From: JADJNW01 sp964526645
GTDB taxonomy: Bacteria; Bacteroidota; Bacteroidia; Chitinophagales; Saprospiraceae
Assembly (NCBI GenBank): GCA_964526645.1
Contig: CAZGJN010000003.1
Coordinates: 1-64,000, forward strand
Direction: 5' to 3'
DNA length: 64,000 bases
The number at the start of each line of letters is the position of its first letter. Position 1 is the stretch's first letter. Below are positions 25,693 to 35,052 of the stretch, piece after piece. The notes beneath the pieces are model-generated. The model was not told where the DNA came from. It made no database searches and worked only from the letters and a program-made list of their open reading frames with translations. The position numbers and the translations under genes were made by a program.

Positions 25693-26451
25693 TCACAAGG
25701 CCTTGATACTCATGCCTCCATCCACCAGTATATTTTGCCCTGTGATATAAGAGGACTTGTCCATCGCCAAAAAGGCGATCACGGCTGCCATTTCGCTGGC
25801 CTGTGCCACCCGACCCAATGGCGTGCGTGCTTCGATCAGTGCTTTCCGTTCGGGTTGATTCAACACGCTCTCTGTCAAAGGCGTTTCGGTGAACCAGGGC
25901 GATACCGCATTGGTACGAATACCATCTTTTGCCCATTCCGCCGCCAGATTACGGCTTAGCTGAATCTCCGCCGCTTTCGTCATGCCATAGGGCGAGCCCG
26001 TAGATACATCAAAAACACCTGCAATGGAGGCAATATTGATAATCGAGCTTTTTCCTGCTTTGGCTAAAAAAGGATGTAGCGACCGGCACAGCTCAAACAC
26101 ACTAAAGATATTGGTTTCAAATAAAAAGTGCATGACCTCAGTGTCATATTCCAGGGTACTGCCGCGCCTATTCGTACCGGCATTATTCACCAAAATATCC
26201 AGCTTTCCCCACTGTTCTTCTACTTTTTTTACAATCTGGTGGCGACCCCCCGCTGTCGAAACATCTGCTATTATGCCATGTATTTGCTGTCCTTTTCGCG
26301 TTTCGAGCACCACTTGCAATGCTTCTTCACCTCGCGCCGCTATCAGCACCTGAGCGCCCAGCGAAAGAAATTCATCGGCTGTAGCCAAACCAATACCTTT
26401 GCTGCCGCCCGTGATGAGGGCGGTTTTGCCTATTAAATTCCAGGAACTCAT
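25693..26451 (-). CDS. Short-chain dehydrogenase/reductase
   Basis: A 252-residue classical SDR. TGGSKGIG (about 14-21) binds NAD(P), NNAG is at about 88-91, and the catalytic Ser and YxxxK occur in SIAGVFDVSTGSPYGMTKAA. The C-terminus GQNILVDGGMSI is typical. Similarity of layout is closest to the tropinone-reductase/3-oxoacyl-reductase group, but the substrate is unknown. It begins 18 bases after the OsmC gene on the same strand, so the two form a likely operon. Confidence 0.9.
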   Translation of the reverse strand: MSSWNLIGKTALITGGSKGIGLATADEFLSLGAQVLIAARGEEALQVVLETRKGQQIHGIIADVSTAGGRHQIVKKVEEQWGKLDILVNNAGTNRRGSTLEYDTEVMHFLFETNIFSVFELCRSLHPFLAKAGKSSIINIASIAGVFDVSTGSPYGMTKAAEIQLSRNLAAEWAKDGIRTNAVSPWFTETPLTESVLNQPERKALIEARTPLGRVAQASEMAAVIAFLAMDKSSYITGQNILVDGGMSIKAL

Positions 26452-26469
26452 AGAGATATGGCTTTTATT

Positions 26470-26865
26470 TTACAAAATGAGTGATTCAAATATTTTTTCA
26501 TTCTCCAACAAGCGATGCGTGGGGCATTTATTGCCGATTTGCACAATGCGTTGTTTTTGCTCTGCACTTAAATCACCCGTGAAACTGATTTTGGAAATAA
26601 ACTTAGGCATCGAGTCCTTCGCTGTTTCCAGATCAATATGCACTTTTATGTCGCCCGTGTCCCAGCCTTTGCGCTGCGCATACATGCGCATGGTAGCGGC
26701 TTTGCAGAGCGCGAGCCCCGCAATGACCAATTCGTAAGGGTCAAGTCCTTTATCCTGACCGCCATTGAGTTCCGGTTCATCACCGATGATCACATGCTTC
26801 CCATCGCTCAGCTCTGTTAGGAAGTTCTCTTTGCCAAGCGCAGCCGTGATGGAGGTTATTGCCAT
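26470..26865 (-). CDS. OsmC-family peroxiredoxin-like protein
   Basis: A 131-residue OsmC/YhfA-type protein. The two redox cysteines of the family are visible: one in GLALCKAATMRMYA, the other in GNKCPTHRLLE. OsmC proteins reduce organic hydroperoxides; the YhfA branch is less well defined. It is the first gene of a probable operon with the SDR. A -7 box lies upstream at 26899-26906. Confidence 0.88.
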   Translation of the reverse strand: MAITSITAALGKENFLTELSDGKHVIIGDEPELNGGQDKGLDPYELVIAGLALCKAATMRMYAQRKGWDTGDIKVHIDLETAKDSMPKFISKISFTGDLSAEQKQRIVQIGNKCPTHRLLENEKIFESLIL

Positions 26866-26898
26866 GATACGGATGTTGTAATTTTAAAAGGCAAGAAA

Positions 26899-26906
26899 CA
26901 AAAATA
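26899..26906 (-). promoter_or_regulatory. Bacteroidota -7 box for osmC-SDR
   Basis: The minus strand reads TATTTTTG, 34 bases before the OsmC start. A TTTG lies 27 bases further upstream (26934-26937), a little beyond the usual spacing. Confidence 0.45.
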
Positions 26907-26965
26907 CATCGAAAACGTATGCCCCTTTTTCGACAAATCAGCAAACAATAAAAAATGGAGCGGGA

Positions 26966-29422
26966 TTATGTTTTTAATATTCTTTTTGATAAAACATTAC
27001 TCGAAATCAAACCAAACAACACCACTGTTACAGAACTTAATGGCATCAAAATAGCCGCTACCACTGGAGTGAAAATACCCGCCACTGCGTAACTCAATCC
27101 AAAAATGTTGTAAATAAAAGCTAAGCCGTAAGCATAATAAACTAAGTGAATGCTTTTTTTTGCAAAAGTCATTAATTGTGGGAGCTGTTGGAATTGATTA
27201 GCATGTAAAATAGCATCACAGGCGGGCGTGAAATTATTAGTATCTTCGGTGACGACAATGCCCGCATCGCTTTGCTGAAGTGCACCCGCATCGTTTAGTC
27301 CGTCGCCGATCATTAATACCTTATGATGTTCTGATTGTAGGTTTTTTATAAAATCGAGTTTATCCTGCGGCTGCTGCCGAAATAGTAATTGAGTATCTTT
27401 TCCAAAAACCGGCTCAAGTGCACTGCGTTCCCGATCATTGTCGCCAGAAAGTAAATAGGCAACATATTTGTTTTTGAAATAATCTATAACTTTTTCTAAT
27501 CCATTTCGATATTGCTGTTGAATTTGGAAATAACCACGTAATGAATTATTCATTTGAATATAAACAGCTTTATCCTCTGTGCATTCGTGATGTAAAAAAA
27601 CATCCATAAATGATTTAGAACCAATTTTTATAAAATCATGATCTACCATACCTTGAACGCCTTTCCCGACGCTTTCCGCCCATTTTTCTACATTTGGCAA
27701 ATGATTATTGTCAATTATTATGTCAGTTAAAAAATATTTAATCTGCTGGCTAATCGGATGCGAGGACTGATTTACCAAAGCCAGTATTTTCAATACTTCT
27801 GAAGCATTGAGCGGCTCGCCAATAAATGTAATTTCACTTTGATTGCGATTCGTAATCGTGCCTGTTTTATCAAACACCACGGCGTTGGCTTCTGCCAGGG
27901 ATTCAATAACGCCTGTATTTTTTAAATAAAATGCATGTTTGCCCAGAATTCGCAACACATTTCCAAAGATAAATGGAATGGCCAGTGCCACCGCGCAAGG
28001 ACAAGCTATAATTAACACCGCCGTAAAAGCATTAATTGCTTTATCAGAATCCTTTGGAAACCAATAAAATAGAGCAATAAATGCAATTAATAAAATAACC
28101 GCTGTAAAATATTTACCTACCCGATTGGCAACTCGGCTCGCGCCAGAATCATGCTTGGGCTTGCTAAATGCCTCATTATTCCAGAGTTGTGTAAGATAGC
28201 TTTGCGACACCTTGCGGGTAAGGCTCACTTCAATGGTAGCACCCATTTGTCGCCCGCCCGCGAAGATTTTTTCACCGCTTTTTACTTGTAAAGGTTCTGC
28301 TTCGCCTGTCACAAAACTATAATCAATCTCAGCATCGCCTTTTAATAAAATGCTATCGGCAGGAATTAATTCTTTATGTTTAATTAAAATGACATCTCCA
28401 GCGGCAAGCTTATCCAAAGAAACAGAGGCTTCGCCATGGTCAGTTTTTTTATAGGCGGCAATTGGAAAATAAGATTTGTAATTGCGATCAAAAGAAATAT
28501 TATGATATGTTTTTTGTTGAAACCATTTACCTATTAATAAAAAGAAAATCAAACCGGCCAAACTATCTAAAAATCCGGCTCCGATATGTGTAATAATTTC
28601 AAAAACACTTCGACCAAATAAAACAATGATTCCCAGCGCAATCGGTACATCAATATTAAGGTTGCGTTGCGACAAGCCCAGCCAGGCGGAACGCAGATAA
28701 TCGCGCCCACTATAAACTACGACAGGAATAGAAAGTATAATATTCAAATAACCAAATACGCGAAAGAAAAATTCGTCGCTTGTTTTTTCCAAGCCTAAGT
28801 ATTCCGGGAAACTCAATAACATGATATTGCCAAAAGCAAAACCCGCCACGCCGAGTTTGTAATAAAAACTTCGATCTATTACAGGTTTATTATCTTCATC
28901 AAGGTCACTAAAATTGATAGCAGGCGCATAGCCAATGCTGGCAAGGAGTTCTACGATTTTGCGAAGCGTTGTTACATTTTTTTGATATGTAATATAAATT
29001 TCTTTTTTAAGAAAATTAACTTTGGAATCAAGAACGCCTTCGCTGAGTTTGTATAAATTTTCCAAGAGCCAAATGCAAGAAGCACAATGAATTTGGGGTA
29101 GATAAAAGGTGACTTTTATCTTTGTGCCATCTGTGAAATCAATCAATCGCGCCACCACTTCGAGTTCATCTAAGTAAGCATATTCCGCCTGAGTTTTACC
29201 TTTCAGACTAATACCCGCATTTTCATCCAAATTATAATATTGGCATAAACCATTGCTATTCAGGATTTCATATACCGTTTTGCAGCCTTCACAGCAAAAA
29301 CTTTTATCATCAAATAAAATATGCTCTTCTTCGCAATCTTCGCCGCAGTGATAGCAGCTAATTGTTTCAGGAGCGGTAGAATTATTTTTTATTTGTTTAA
29401 ATGCTTGACTTGTCACGGTCAT
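26966..29422 (-). CDS. ccoI: Copper-translocating P-type ATPase, CcoI/FixI type
   Basis: An 818-residue P1B heavy-metal pump. The N-terminus carries two cysteine-rich sites: YHCGEDC followed by FCCEGCKTVYEIL (a domain typical of CcoI in Bacteroidota), then CASC in an HMA fold. About eight membrane helices follow, with the ion motif CPC (ACPCAVALAIPF), phosphorylation site DKTGTIT, and hinge GDGLNDAGAL. By family it exports Cu(I) for insertion into cbb3 oxidase. Oddly, no ccoS or ccoNOP genes are adjacent. The sequence is more AT-rich than its flanks. An ATG at 29431 is also possible; 29422 suits the promoter at 29439-29467 better. Confidence 0.9.
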   Translation of the reverse strand: MTVTSQAFKQIKNNSTAPETISCYHCGEDCEEEHILFDDKSFCCEGCKTVYEILNSNGLCQYYNLDENAGISLKGKTQAEYAYLDELEVVARLIDFTDGTKIKVTFYLPQIHCASCIWLLENLYKLSEGVLDSKVNFLKKEIYITYQKNVTTLRKIVELLASIGYAPAINFSDLDEDNKPVIDRSFYYKLGVAGFAFGNIMLLSFPEYLGLEKTSDEFFFRVFGYLNIILSIPVVVYSGRDYLRSAWLGLSQRNLNIDVPIALGIIVLFGRSVFEIITHIGAGFLDSLAGLIFFLLIGKWFQQKTYHNISFDRNYKSYFPIAAYKKTDHGEASVSLDKLAAGDVILIKHKELIPADSILLKGDAEIDYSFVTGEAEPLQVKSGEKIFAGGRQMGATIEVSLTRKVSQSYLTQLWNNEAFSKPKHDSGASRVANRVGKYFTAVILLIAFIALFYWFPKDSDKAINAFTAVLIIACPCAVALAIPFIFGNVLRILGKHAFYLKNTGVIESLAEANAVVFDKTGTITNRNQSEITFIGEPLNASEVLKILALVNQSSHPISQQIKYFLTDIIIDNNHLPNVEKWAESVGKGVQGMVDHDFIKIGSKSFMDVFLHHECTEDKAVYIQMNNSLRGYFQIQQQYRNGLEKVIDYFKNKYVAYLLSGDNDRERSALEPVFGKDTQLLFRQQPQDKLDFIKNLQSEHHKVLMIGDGLNDAGALQQSDAGIVVTEDTNNFTPACDAILHANQFQQLPQLMTFAKKSIHLVYYAYGLAFIYNIFGLSYAVAGIFTPVVAAILMPLSSVTVVLFGLISSNVLSKRILKT

Positions 29423-29438
29423 TGGATGCAATTTCGCA

Positions 29439-29467
29439 CAAAACTAAAGAAGGGCTTGTGAAACAAA
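29439..29467 (-). promoter_or_regulatory. Complete Bacteroidota promoter for the copper ATPase
   Basis: On the minus strand TTTG (29467-29464) is followed, 17 bases later, by TAGTTTTG (29446-29439), matching the -33/-7 consensus. The predicted start of transcription is near 29433, leaving a leader of about 10 bases. The rest of 29468-29631 shows no other feature. Confidence 0.6.
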
Positions 29468-29631
29468 GGTGATGAAAGTCACTACTGCACCTGATTCTTA
29501 TCAATTTTAGTTGAGAAGCGGAGGCATAAAGGATTTTATGGCTACTTAGTTCTTAACTTCCTCAACAGCTAAACTTTCTAAGCCTTTTCAACTTTAATAA
29601 CTATTTTAGTGCGTTTTCAAAAAGAAAAATC

Positions 29632-30879
29632 ATGCAATTAAATATCCAACACACTGTGCTTGAACGCTTTCTGCGTTATGTAAAAATTGATACGCAATCC
29701 GATCCGGAATCAAAAAATATTCCTTCTACCGAAAAGCAAAAAGACCTCGGCAAAGTCCTGGTCGAAGAATTATTACAAATAGGCATTACAGATGCGCATT
29801 TGGATGAATTTGGCTATGTGTATGCTACGATTCCCGCCAACACCGATAAAAAAGTGCCTGTCATTTGCTTTTGTTCGCATATGGACACCTCCCCCGATAG
29901 CAGCGGCAAAGACGTAAAACCCATTGTACATCATAATTATGATGGTTCGGACATCATATTACCCGATGATCCTAATATTGTTATAAAGAAATCAGAACAT
30001 CCCGATTTGCAAGATCAAATTGGAAATGATATAGTAACCGCAAGCGGCACAACGCTTTTGGGTGCTGATAATAAAGCCGGGCTTGCTGAAATTATGGATG
30101 CTGCAAATTATTTAATGACACATCCTGAAATAAAACATGGTATTATTAAAATTTTATTTACACCCGATGAAGAAATCGGTCGTGGCGTAGATAAAGCCGA
30201 CTTAAAAAAGCTCGGCGCCGACTTCGCTTATACCATTGATGGTGAAAAACGTGGCACGATTGAGGATGAAACCTTCTCAGCAGATGGTGTAATACTTACC
30301 ATTCGTGGCGTGAGTGCGCATCCGGGCTTCGCCAAAGGTAAAATGGAAAGTGCGATTAAAGCCGCTGGAGAAATTTTAGCGAAACTCCCAAAAGATTATC
30401 TCTCCCCTGAAAGCACTTCGGGTAAAGAAGGTTTCGTGCATCCGGTGACCGTCAACGGCACGATCGAAGAAACCAAAATCAAATTTATTATCCGCGATTT
30501 TACAGATGAAAAATTAAAAGAGCATGAAGAAATATTACATAGTATTGTAAAGAATGTAATGGAAAATTATCCAAACTCCTCTTTTACTTTTGAGGTGACC
30601 GAGCAGTACCGCAATATGAAAAAGGTTTTAGATCAGCATCCGCAGGTAGTTGATTATGCGTTGGAAGCGATTCAACGTGCTGGTTTACAGCCCGTTCGCA
30701 ATAGTATACGCGGCGGCACCGATGGCTCGCGCCTATCGTTTATGGGTTTGCCCTGCCCCAATATCTTCGCTGGCGAACACGCTTTTCACTCCAAATACGA
30801 ATGGGTTTCAGTGCAAGATATGGAAAAAGCCGTGGAAACGATTATCCATCTGGTGATGATTTGGGAAGAACAGAGTTAA
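29632..30879 (+). CDS. pepT: Peptidase T (tripeptide aminopeptidase)
   Basis: A 415-residue cytosolic M20B zinc peptidase that removes the N-terminal residue of tripeptides. Metal and catalytic motifs are FCSHMDTSPD (His and Asp), LLGADNKAGLAEIM (bridging Asp), TPDEEIGRG (general-base and zinc Glu), YTIDGEKRG and IRGGTDGSRLSFMGLPCPN. The terminal histidine lies in GEHAFHSKYEWV. Full length for the family. It stands alone between AT-rich intergenic stretches. Confidence 0.95.
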   Translation: MQLNIQHTVLERFLRYVKIDTQSDPESKNIPSTEKQKDLGKVLVEELLQIGITDAHLDEFGYVYATIPANTDKKVPVICFCSHMDTSPDSSGKDVKPIVHHNYDGSDIILPDDPNIVIKKSEHPDLQDQIGNDIVTASGTTLLGADNKAGLAEIMDAANYLMTHPEIKHGIIKILFTPDEEIGRGVDKADLKKLGADFAYTIDGEKRGTIEDETFSADGVILTIRGVSAHPGFAKGKMESAIKAAGEILAKLPKDYLSPESTSGKEGFVHPVTVNGTIEETKIKFIIRDFTDEKLKEHEEILHSIVKNVMENYPNSSFTFEVTEQYRNMKKVLDQHPQVVDYALEAIQRAGLQPVRNSIRGGTDGSRLSFMGLPCPNIFAGEHAFHSKYEWVSVQDMEKAVETIIHLVMIWEEQS

Positions 30880-31600
30880 TTATTTATTATCTTCCATTGG
30901 CTGATGATCGTTATTTTTTAATTTTTCATTGTGGAAAAATTATATATGTAAATGTTTATTACTAAAATTTTCTTATAAAAATGCTAAAATCTATACTTTA
31001 TCTCTTCCACAACATCCTATGTCGCTTATTCGCTTTGAATAGCAGTAGTATCTTTATAAGCAGTTTTTGCCATGCAAGATATGGTGTAATTGTTTCAAAA
31101 CGAATGGAAGGATGAACTATACAAATACATCACCGTTCTTATACAGGTAAGGTTTACCCAGCAAGGCAGTGCCTATACGATCATATTCCTTATACTTCAT
31201 GGGGCTTTTGTGCCCTGATGAAAACTTTTTTGTATTCACTTGTCAGTAGTCCCAAATCTGACAAATCCATTCAATGAAATAAGTCAAAGATATCACTGCA
31301 TAAACCCTTGCATAATAAGGATCGATAGCCATTGCTGAATCATTGATTTACCAATTGTACAAACTTTACTCCAACGCGAGACGAAGTTTGGCTATTTTGT
31401 TGTGCTTGAGAACATAATTAAAAATTCCGATATCACAGAAGGAGCATTTGCCTGCCAGGAGTATTAGAATGGTGGATACTTTGAAAACAGTCAAATGAAG
31501 CCTTACCTTTTCTAAGCATTCTATAATTTCTTCTTTTTTATAATTTATAAATATATAAAATTGATTCAATCAATAATTTAGTCAAAATATAAATATGTTC
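30880..31600. other. AT-rich 720-base gap without a supported gene
   Basis: Stops occur often in all six frames. The longest minus frame (31366-31569, 67 codons) is not recognisable. A shorter minus-strand frame around 31080-31210 reads KSPMKYKEYDRIGTALLGKP before a stop; it may be a remnant of a small gene. I see no inverted terminal repeats or transposase motif. Confidence 0.4.
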
Positions 31601-32350
31601 TCAGTAGTAAATTTCATTTGCGGCGGTGCCCATATAGAAAGGAAGCGTCCAGCCAAGCCGAAGACCAAAGTACAAATCCAGCCGCTTACTGGTGTCCTGG
31701 CTAAGCGTATCGAAATTAAAATTGCGACGATTTTGGGTAAAACCCTGGATAAATTCAAAACCGGCGTAAAAGTTAACCCTTTTGTTTGAGGCAAGCAATT
31801 GATAACCAATAAATTGATTTAAAGAGAAGCCATTTGAGAGGCGGTCATAGCCTTTTTTGTAAACATCCGAAAGTTGCGGAACAAACCTGGAAGGGTCTTC
31901 TTGTATGCGGATTTTGTGCTGTAGCAGCCCTGCGCCGAGTGTCAGCCGGATGCCGGAGCGGTAGTTATTTTTAGAGAGTGTGAATAATTTTCCGATCAAG
32001 CCGCCTATGTAAAAACCCCGTTGCCGCAGCTGGATGTCGGCGTAGGAGCGATCATTGCCAATAATAAAACCATCGGGTGTGCGTAGCCCCGCCAGGACAT
32101 CCTCCTTTACATTGTCACCGAATTGATAGCTACCTTCTATCCCTACAAGTAGATTATTTTTATCTGTGATAAAATCTAAACCCCCGCCAATACTGGTGCT
32201 AATGCCAAACCGATCAGACAAATCCCCCGCCGGAAGCTGCGCACCGTAGCTGATGTGTACCAACAACCCATTGCCTTTGTTGAGCTCTGATGATTGAGCA
32301 AAAGCAGCAACCCGCAGGGATAGAAATAAAAAACATAAAATAAAACGCAT
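31601..32350 (-). CDS. Outer-membrane beta-barrel protein of unknown function
   Basis: A 249-residue exported protein. The start at 32350 yields the signal peptide MRFILCFLFLSLRVAAFAQ; the upstream extension to 32413 crosses the divergent promoter. The mature part alternates short strands with glycine turns (HISYGAQLPAGDLSDRFG, SIGGGLDFI, GFYIGGLIGKLF, GIRLTLGAGLLQHKI, LDLYFGLRLGWTLPFY), as in small OmpA/OprF-like or porin-like barrels of Bacteroidota. The C-terminal residues GTAANEIYY match a family often found alone beside other genes. No partner gene is evident. It is divergent from uxs with 63 bases between starts. Confidence 0.65.
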   Translation of the reverse strand: MRFILCFLFLSLRVAAFAQSSELNKGNGLLVHISYGAQLPAGDLSDRFGISTSIGGGLDFITDKNNLLVGIEGSYQFGDNVKEDVLAGLRTPDGFIIGNDRSYADIQLRQRGFYIGGLIGKLFTLSKNNYRSGIRLTLGAGLLQHKIRIQEDPSRFVPQLSDVYKKGYDRLSNGFSLNQFIGYQLLASNKRVNFYAGFEFIQGFTQNRRNFNFDTLSQDTSKRLDLYFGLRLGWTLPFYMGTAANEIYY

Positions 32351-32361
32351 CACACTTTGGA

Positions 32362-32403
32362 TTTTGATAGCAAAAGTAATCAGATGATTATATTTGTGGC
32401 AAA
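32362..32403. promoter_or_regulatory. Interleaved divergent promoters
   Basis: Plus strand: TTTTG at 32362-32366, 22 bases, then TATATTTG at 32389-32396, driving uxs. Minus strand: TTTG at 32403-32400, 21 bases, then TACTTTTG at 32378-32371, driving the barrel gene. Both match the Bacteroidota consensus, and the two promoters overlap, so only one polymerase could bind at a time. Confidence 0.65.
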
Positions 32404-32413
32404 TTTTTGCCAA

Positions 32414-33358
32414 ATGAAAAGAGTTTTGGTCACCGGCGCGGCAGGATTTTTAGGCTCACACTTGTGTGATCGCTTTATCCAAGAAGGGTATCACGTCATT
32501 GGGATGGATAATCTGCTCACGGGTAGCCTGCGTAATATCGAGCATTTGTTTCCGTTGAAGCATTTTGAATTTTATCATTGCGATGTGACAAAGTTTGTGC
32601 ATGTGCCGGGGCATTTGGATTATATTTTGCACTTTGCTTCGCCTGCCAGCCCGATTGATTATTTGAAAATGCCTATTCAAACGCTTAAAGTAGGGGCTTT
32701 GGGTACGCACAATTTATTGGGATTGGCATTAGCAAAAAAAGCTCGGATATTGGTGGCTTCTACCTCAGAGGTGTACGGCGATCCGCTGGAACATCCGCAA
32801 TCGGAAGATTACTGGGGCAATGTCAATCCGGTAGGTCCCCGCGGCGTGTACGACGAAGCCAAGCGCTTTCTGGAAGCGATTACGATGGCTTACCATAATT
32901 TTCATGGTTTAGAAACCCGAATTGTGCGAATTTTCAACACCTACGGCCCACGTATGCGCGTGGAGGATGGGCGGGTGTTGCCAGCGTTTTTCTCTCAGGC
33001 GATTCGCGGCGAAGGGCTTACGGTTTTTGGCGAAGGCACTCAAACGCGTTCTTTTTGTTATGTAGATGATCTGATTGATGGCATTTACAAGCTTTTGTTG
33101 AGTGATTATCACCTACCTGTTAATATTGGCAATCCTGATGAAATCACCATCAAGGAATTTGCAAATGAGATTTTAGCACTGGTGGGCAACCCCCAAGCGC
33201 ACATTATTTACAAAACGTTGCCCGTGGACGATCCTAAGGTGCGCCAGCCAGACATTACCAAAGCGACAGCCTTGTTGGGCTGGGAGCCTAAGGTACCTCG
33301 GTCGGAGGGCTTGCAAAAAACATACGAGTATTTCAAAAAGGTCGTTATACCATCATGA
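32414..33358 (+). CDS. uxs: UDP-glucuronate decarboxylase (UDP-xylose synthase)
   Basis: A 314-residue extended SDR. GAAGFLGSHLCD (about 8-19) binds NAD, ASTSEVYGDP contains the catalytic Thr/Ser, and NPVGPRGVYDEAKRFLE carries Tyr-x3-Lys and the arginine-rich motif specific to UDP-xylose synthases. Later RIFNTYGPRM and DGRVLPAFF fit the same subgroup. It makes UDP-xylose from UDP-glucuronate for surface glycans. The start at 32414 follows the promoter directly; the ATG at 32357 lies upstream of the predicted transcription start. The stop overlaps the start of rmlB by 4 bases (ATGA), indicating translational coupling. Confidence 0.9.
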   Translation: MKRVLVTGAAGFLGSHLCDRFIQEGYHVIGMDNLLTGSLRNIEHLFPLKHFEFYHCDVTKFVHVPGHLDYILHFASPASPIDYLKMPIQTLKVGALGTHNLLGLALAKKARILVASTSEVYGDPLEHPQSEDYWGNVNPVGPRGVYDEAKRFLEAITMAYHNFHGLETRIVRIFNTYGPRMRVEDGRVLPAFFSQAIRGEGLTVFGEGTQTRSFCYVDDLIDGIYKLLLSDYHLPVNIGNPDEITIKEFANEILALVGNPQAHIIYKTLPVDDPKVRQPDITKATALLGWEPKVPRSEGLQKTYEYFKKVVIPS

Positions 33359-34413
33359 GCATAGAAAAAACGATTCTTATTACAGGCGGAGCAGGATTTA
33401 TTGGATCACATCTACTGCATTTGATGGTGCCCAAATACCCGCAGTACCGGTTTGTCAATTTGGATAAATTAACTTATGCGGGCAATCTCGAAAACCTACG
33501 AGCGATTGAAACGCTTCCGAATTATACCTTCCTAAAAGGTGATATTTTGGATATAGCATTGTTAGAAAAAATATTTAGTGAGTATGATTTTGATGGTGTA
33601 ATTCATTTAGCTGCGGAATCCCATGTGGATCGCTCCATTAATAATCCACTCAGCTTTATCGAGACCAATGTATTTGGCACGGTTTGTTTGCTCAACACAG
33701 CTCGTGATGCCTGGAAAGGTAGAGAAAACCGACTTTTTTACCACATTTCTACGGATGAAGTGTATGGCTCCTTGGGTGAAACGGGCTTCTTTACAGAAGA
33801 AACGCCTTATGATCCACGCTCGCCGTATTCTGCATCAAAAGCCAGTTCCGATCATTTTGTGCGCGCATATCATCACACTTATGGCTTGCCAGTGATTATT
33901 TCTAATTGTTCCAATAATTATGGACCCTATCAATTTCCTGAAAAACTCATTCCATTAATGATTCATAATATTAAAAATAATAAACCGCTTCCTGTGTATG
34001 GGGATGGGCAATACACTCGCGATTGGCTTTGGGTGGGGGATCATGCGGCGGCTATTGATCTGATTTTTCATCAGGGAAGGGTAGGGGAAACTTATAATAT
34101 CGGAGGGCATAATGAGCGAAAAAACATTCACTTGGTAGAAACCCTCTGTGGCATCATGGATGAACTAATGGGGCGCGACGAAGGCACATCCAGGCAATTA
34201 ATAACTTTTGTAAAAGATCGCCCTGGGCATGATAGGCGCTATGCTATAGATGCAACCAAACTGAAAGAACAATTGGGCTGGAGTCCAACTGTACAACCGG
34301 AAGACGGCTTGAAGCGCACTGCCCAGTGGTATTTGGAGAATTTGAGCTGGCTGGAACATGTGACATCCGGCGCATATTTGAGTTATTATGAAAAACAGTA
34401 TGGTCATAATTGA
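33355..34413 (+). CDS. rmlB: dTDP-glucose 4,6-dehydratase
   Basis: A 352-residue SDR making dTDP-4-keto-6-deoxyglucose, the common precursor of dTDP-rhamnose and other deoxysugars. NAD motif GGAGFIGSHL, HLAAESHVDRSI, catalytic STDEVYGSLG, Tyr-x3-Lys in YSASKASSDHFVRAYHHTYG, then SNCSNNYGPYQFPEKLIPL are all typical. Length is normal. It overlaps the uxs stop by 4 bases. The other rml genes (rmlA, rmlC, rmlD) are not in this window, so the product may be channelled elsewhere. Confidence 0.95.
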   Translation: MSIEKTILITGGAGFIGSHLLHLMVPKYPQYRFVNLDKLTYAGNLENLRAIETLPNYTFLKGDILDIALLEKIFSEYDFDGVIHLAAESHVDRSINNPLSFIETNVFGTVCLLNTARDAWKGRENRLFYHISTDEVYGSLGETGFFTEETPYDPRSPYSASKASSDHFVRAYHHTYGLPVIISNCSNNYGPYQFPEKLIPLMIHNIKNNKPLPVYGDGQYTRDWLWVGDHAAAIDLIFHQGRVGETYNIGGHNERKNIHLVETLCGIMDELMGRDEGTSRQLITFVKDRPGHDRRYAIDATKLKEQLGWSPTVQPEDGLKRTAQWYLENLSWLEHVTSGAYLSYYEKQYGHN

Positions 34414-34525
34414 TTTTTTAAGCACCTGTTCCGATTTAAATAAGTTTTAATGAAATCATCACCAGAGCCATATTATCATATTGACAAATCAGCATATTAA
34501 CTTATCACAAAATAAGCGTCAAATC

Positions 34526-35044
34526 ATGGAAAGACCCGCTCTAAATGAATATTCCCCTTTTTATCAAAAATATATTGACAAAGTACCAGAAGGCGACATT
34601 ATATTCATATTGGAACACTCAAAGCAGCAACTACTCACACTCTTAGAAAATACGCCTACAGACAAATATGCTTATCGCTACGCGGAAGGAAAGTGGAGCA
34701 TGAAAGAGACATTATTACACATGATTGATGCAGAGCGAATATTTAGTTATCGTGCGCTACGCATAGCAAGAAACGACCAGACTCCGCTCTCGGGATTTGA
34801 CCAAGATGTCTATGTCCCTGAATCTGAGGCTACTCAAAGAACCTGGCAATCCATCGTAGATGAATATAAAGCGGTGCGCGATGCCAGTATTCACTTGTTT
34901 AAAAACATTAGCAAAGAAGCTTCTTTGCGGCGGGGTGTGGTGAGTAGTGCGGTTATTTCTGTGAGGGCACTGGCTTACATTACGGCTGGGCACGAATTAC
35001 ATCATCTACAGCTTTTTATAGAAAAATACTTGAATGATAACTAA
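34526..35044 (+). CDS. DinB/YfiT-family putative metal-dependent hydrolase
   Basis: A 172-residue four-helix bundle protein of the DinB superfamily. The metal-binding histidines of the family are visible: one in LLHMIDAERIFSYRALRI, two in ITAGHELHHLQLF. YRYAEGKWSMKETLLH is a typical DinB signature. Relatives act as thiol-S-transferases or metal hydrolases; the substrate is unknown. The ATG at 34526 was chosen over 34481 because MERPALNEYSPFYQKYI is the usual family start. The next gene begins 8 bases after the stop and is probably co-transcribed. Confidence 0.85.
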   Translation: MERPALNEYSPFYQKYIDKVPEGDIIFILEHSKQQLLTLLENTPTDKYAYRYAEGKWSMKETLLHMIDAERIFSYRALRIARNDQTPLSGFDQDVYVPESEATQRTWQSIVDEYKAVRDASIHLFKNISKEASLRRGVVSSAVISVRALAYITAGHELHHLQLFIEKYLNDN

Positions 35045-35052
35045 CATATTGA

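Noticed and set aside
31366..31569. 67-codon minus-strand frame
   Set aside because: Low-complexity AT-rich region with no recognisable pattern; kept only as part of the gap description.
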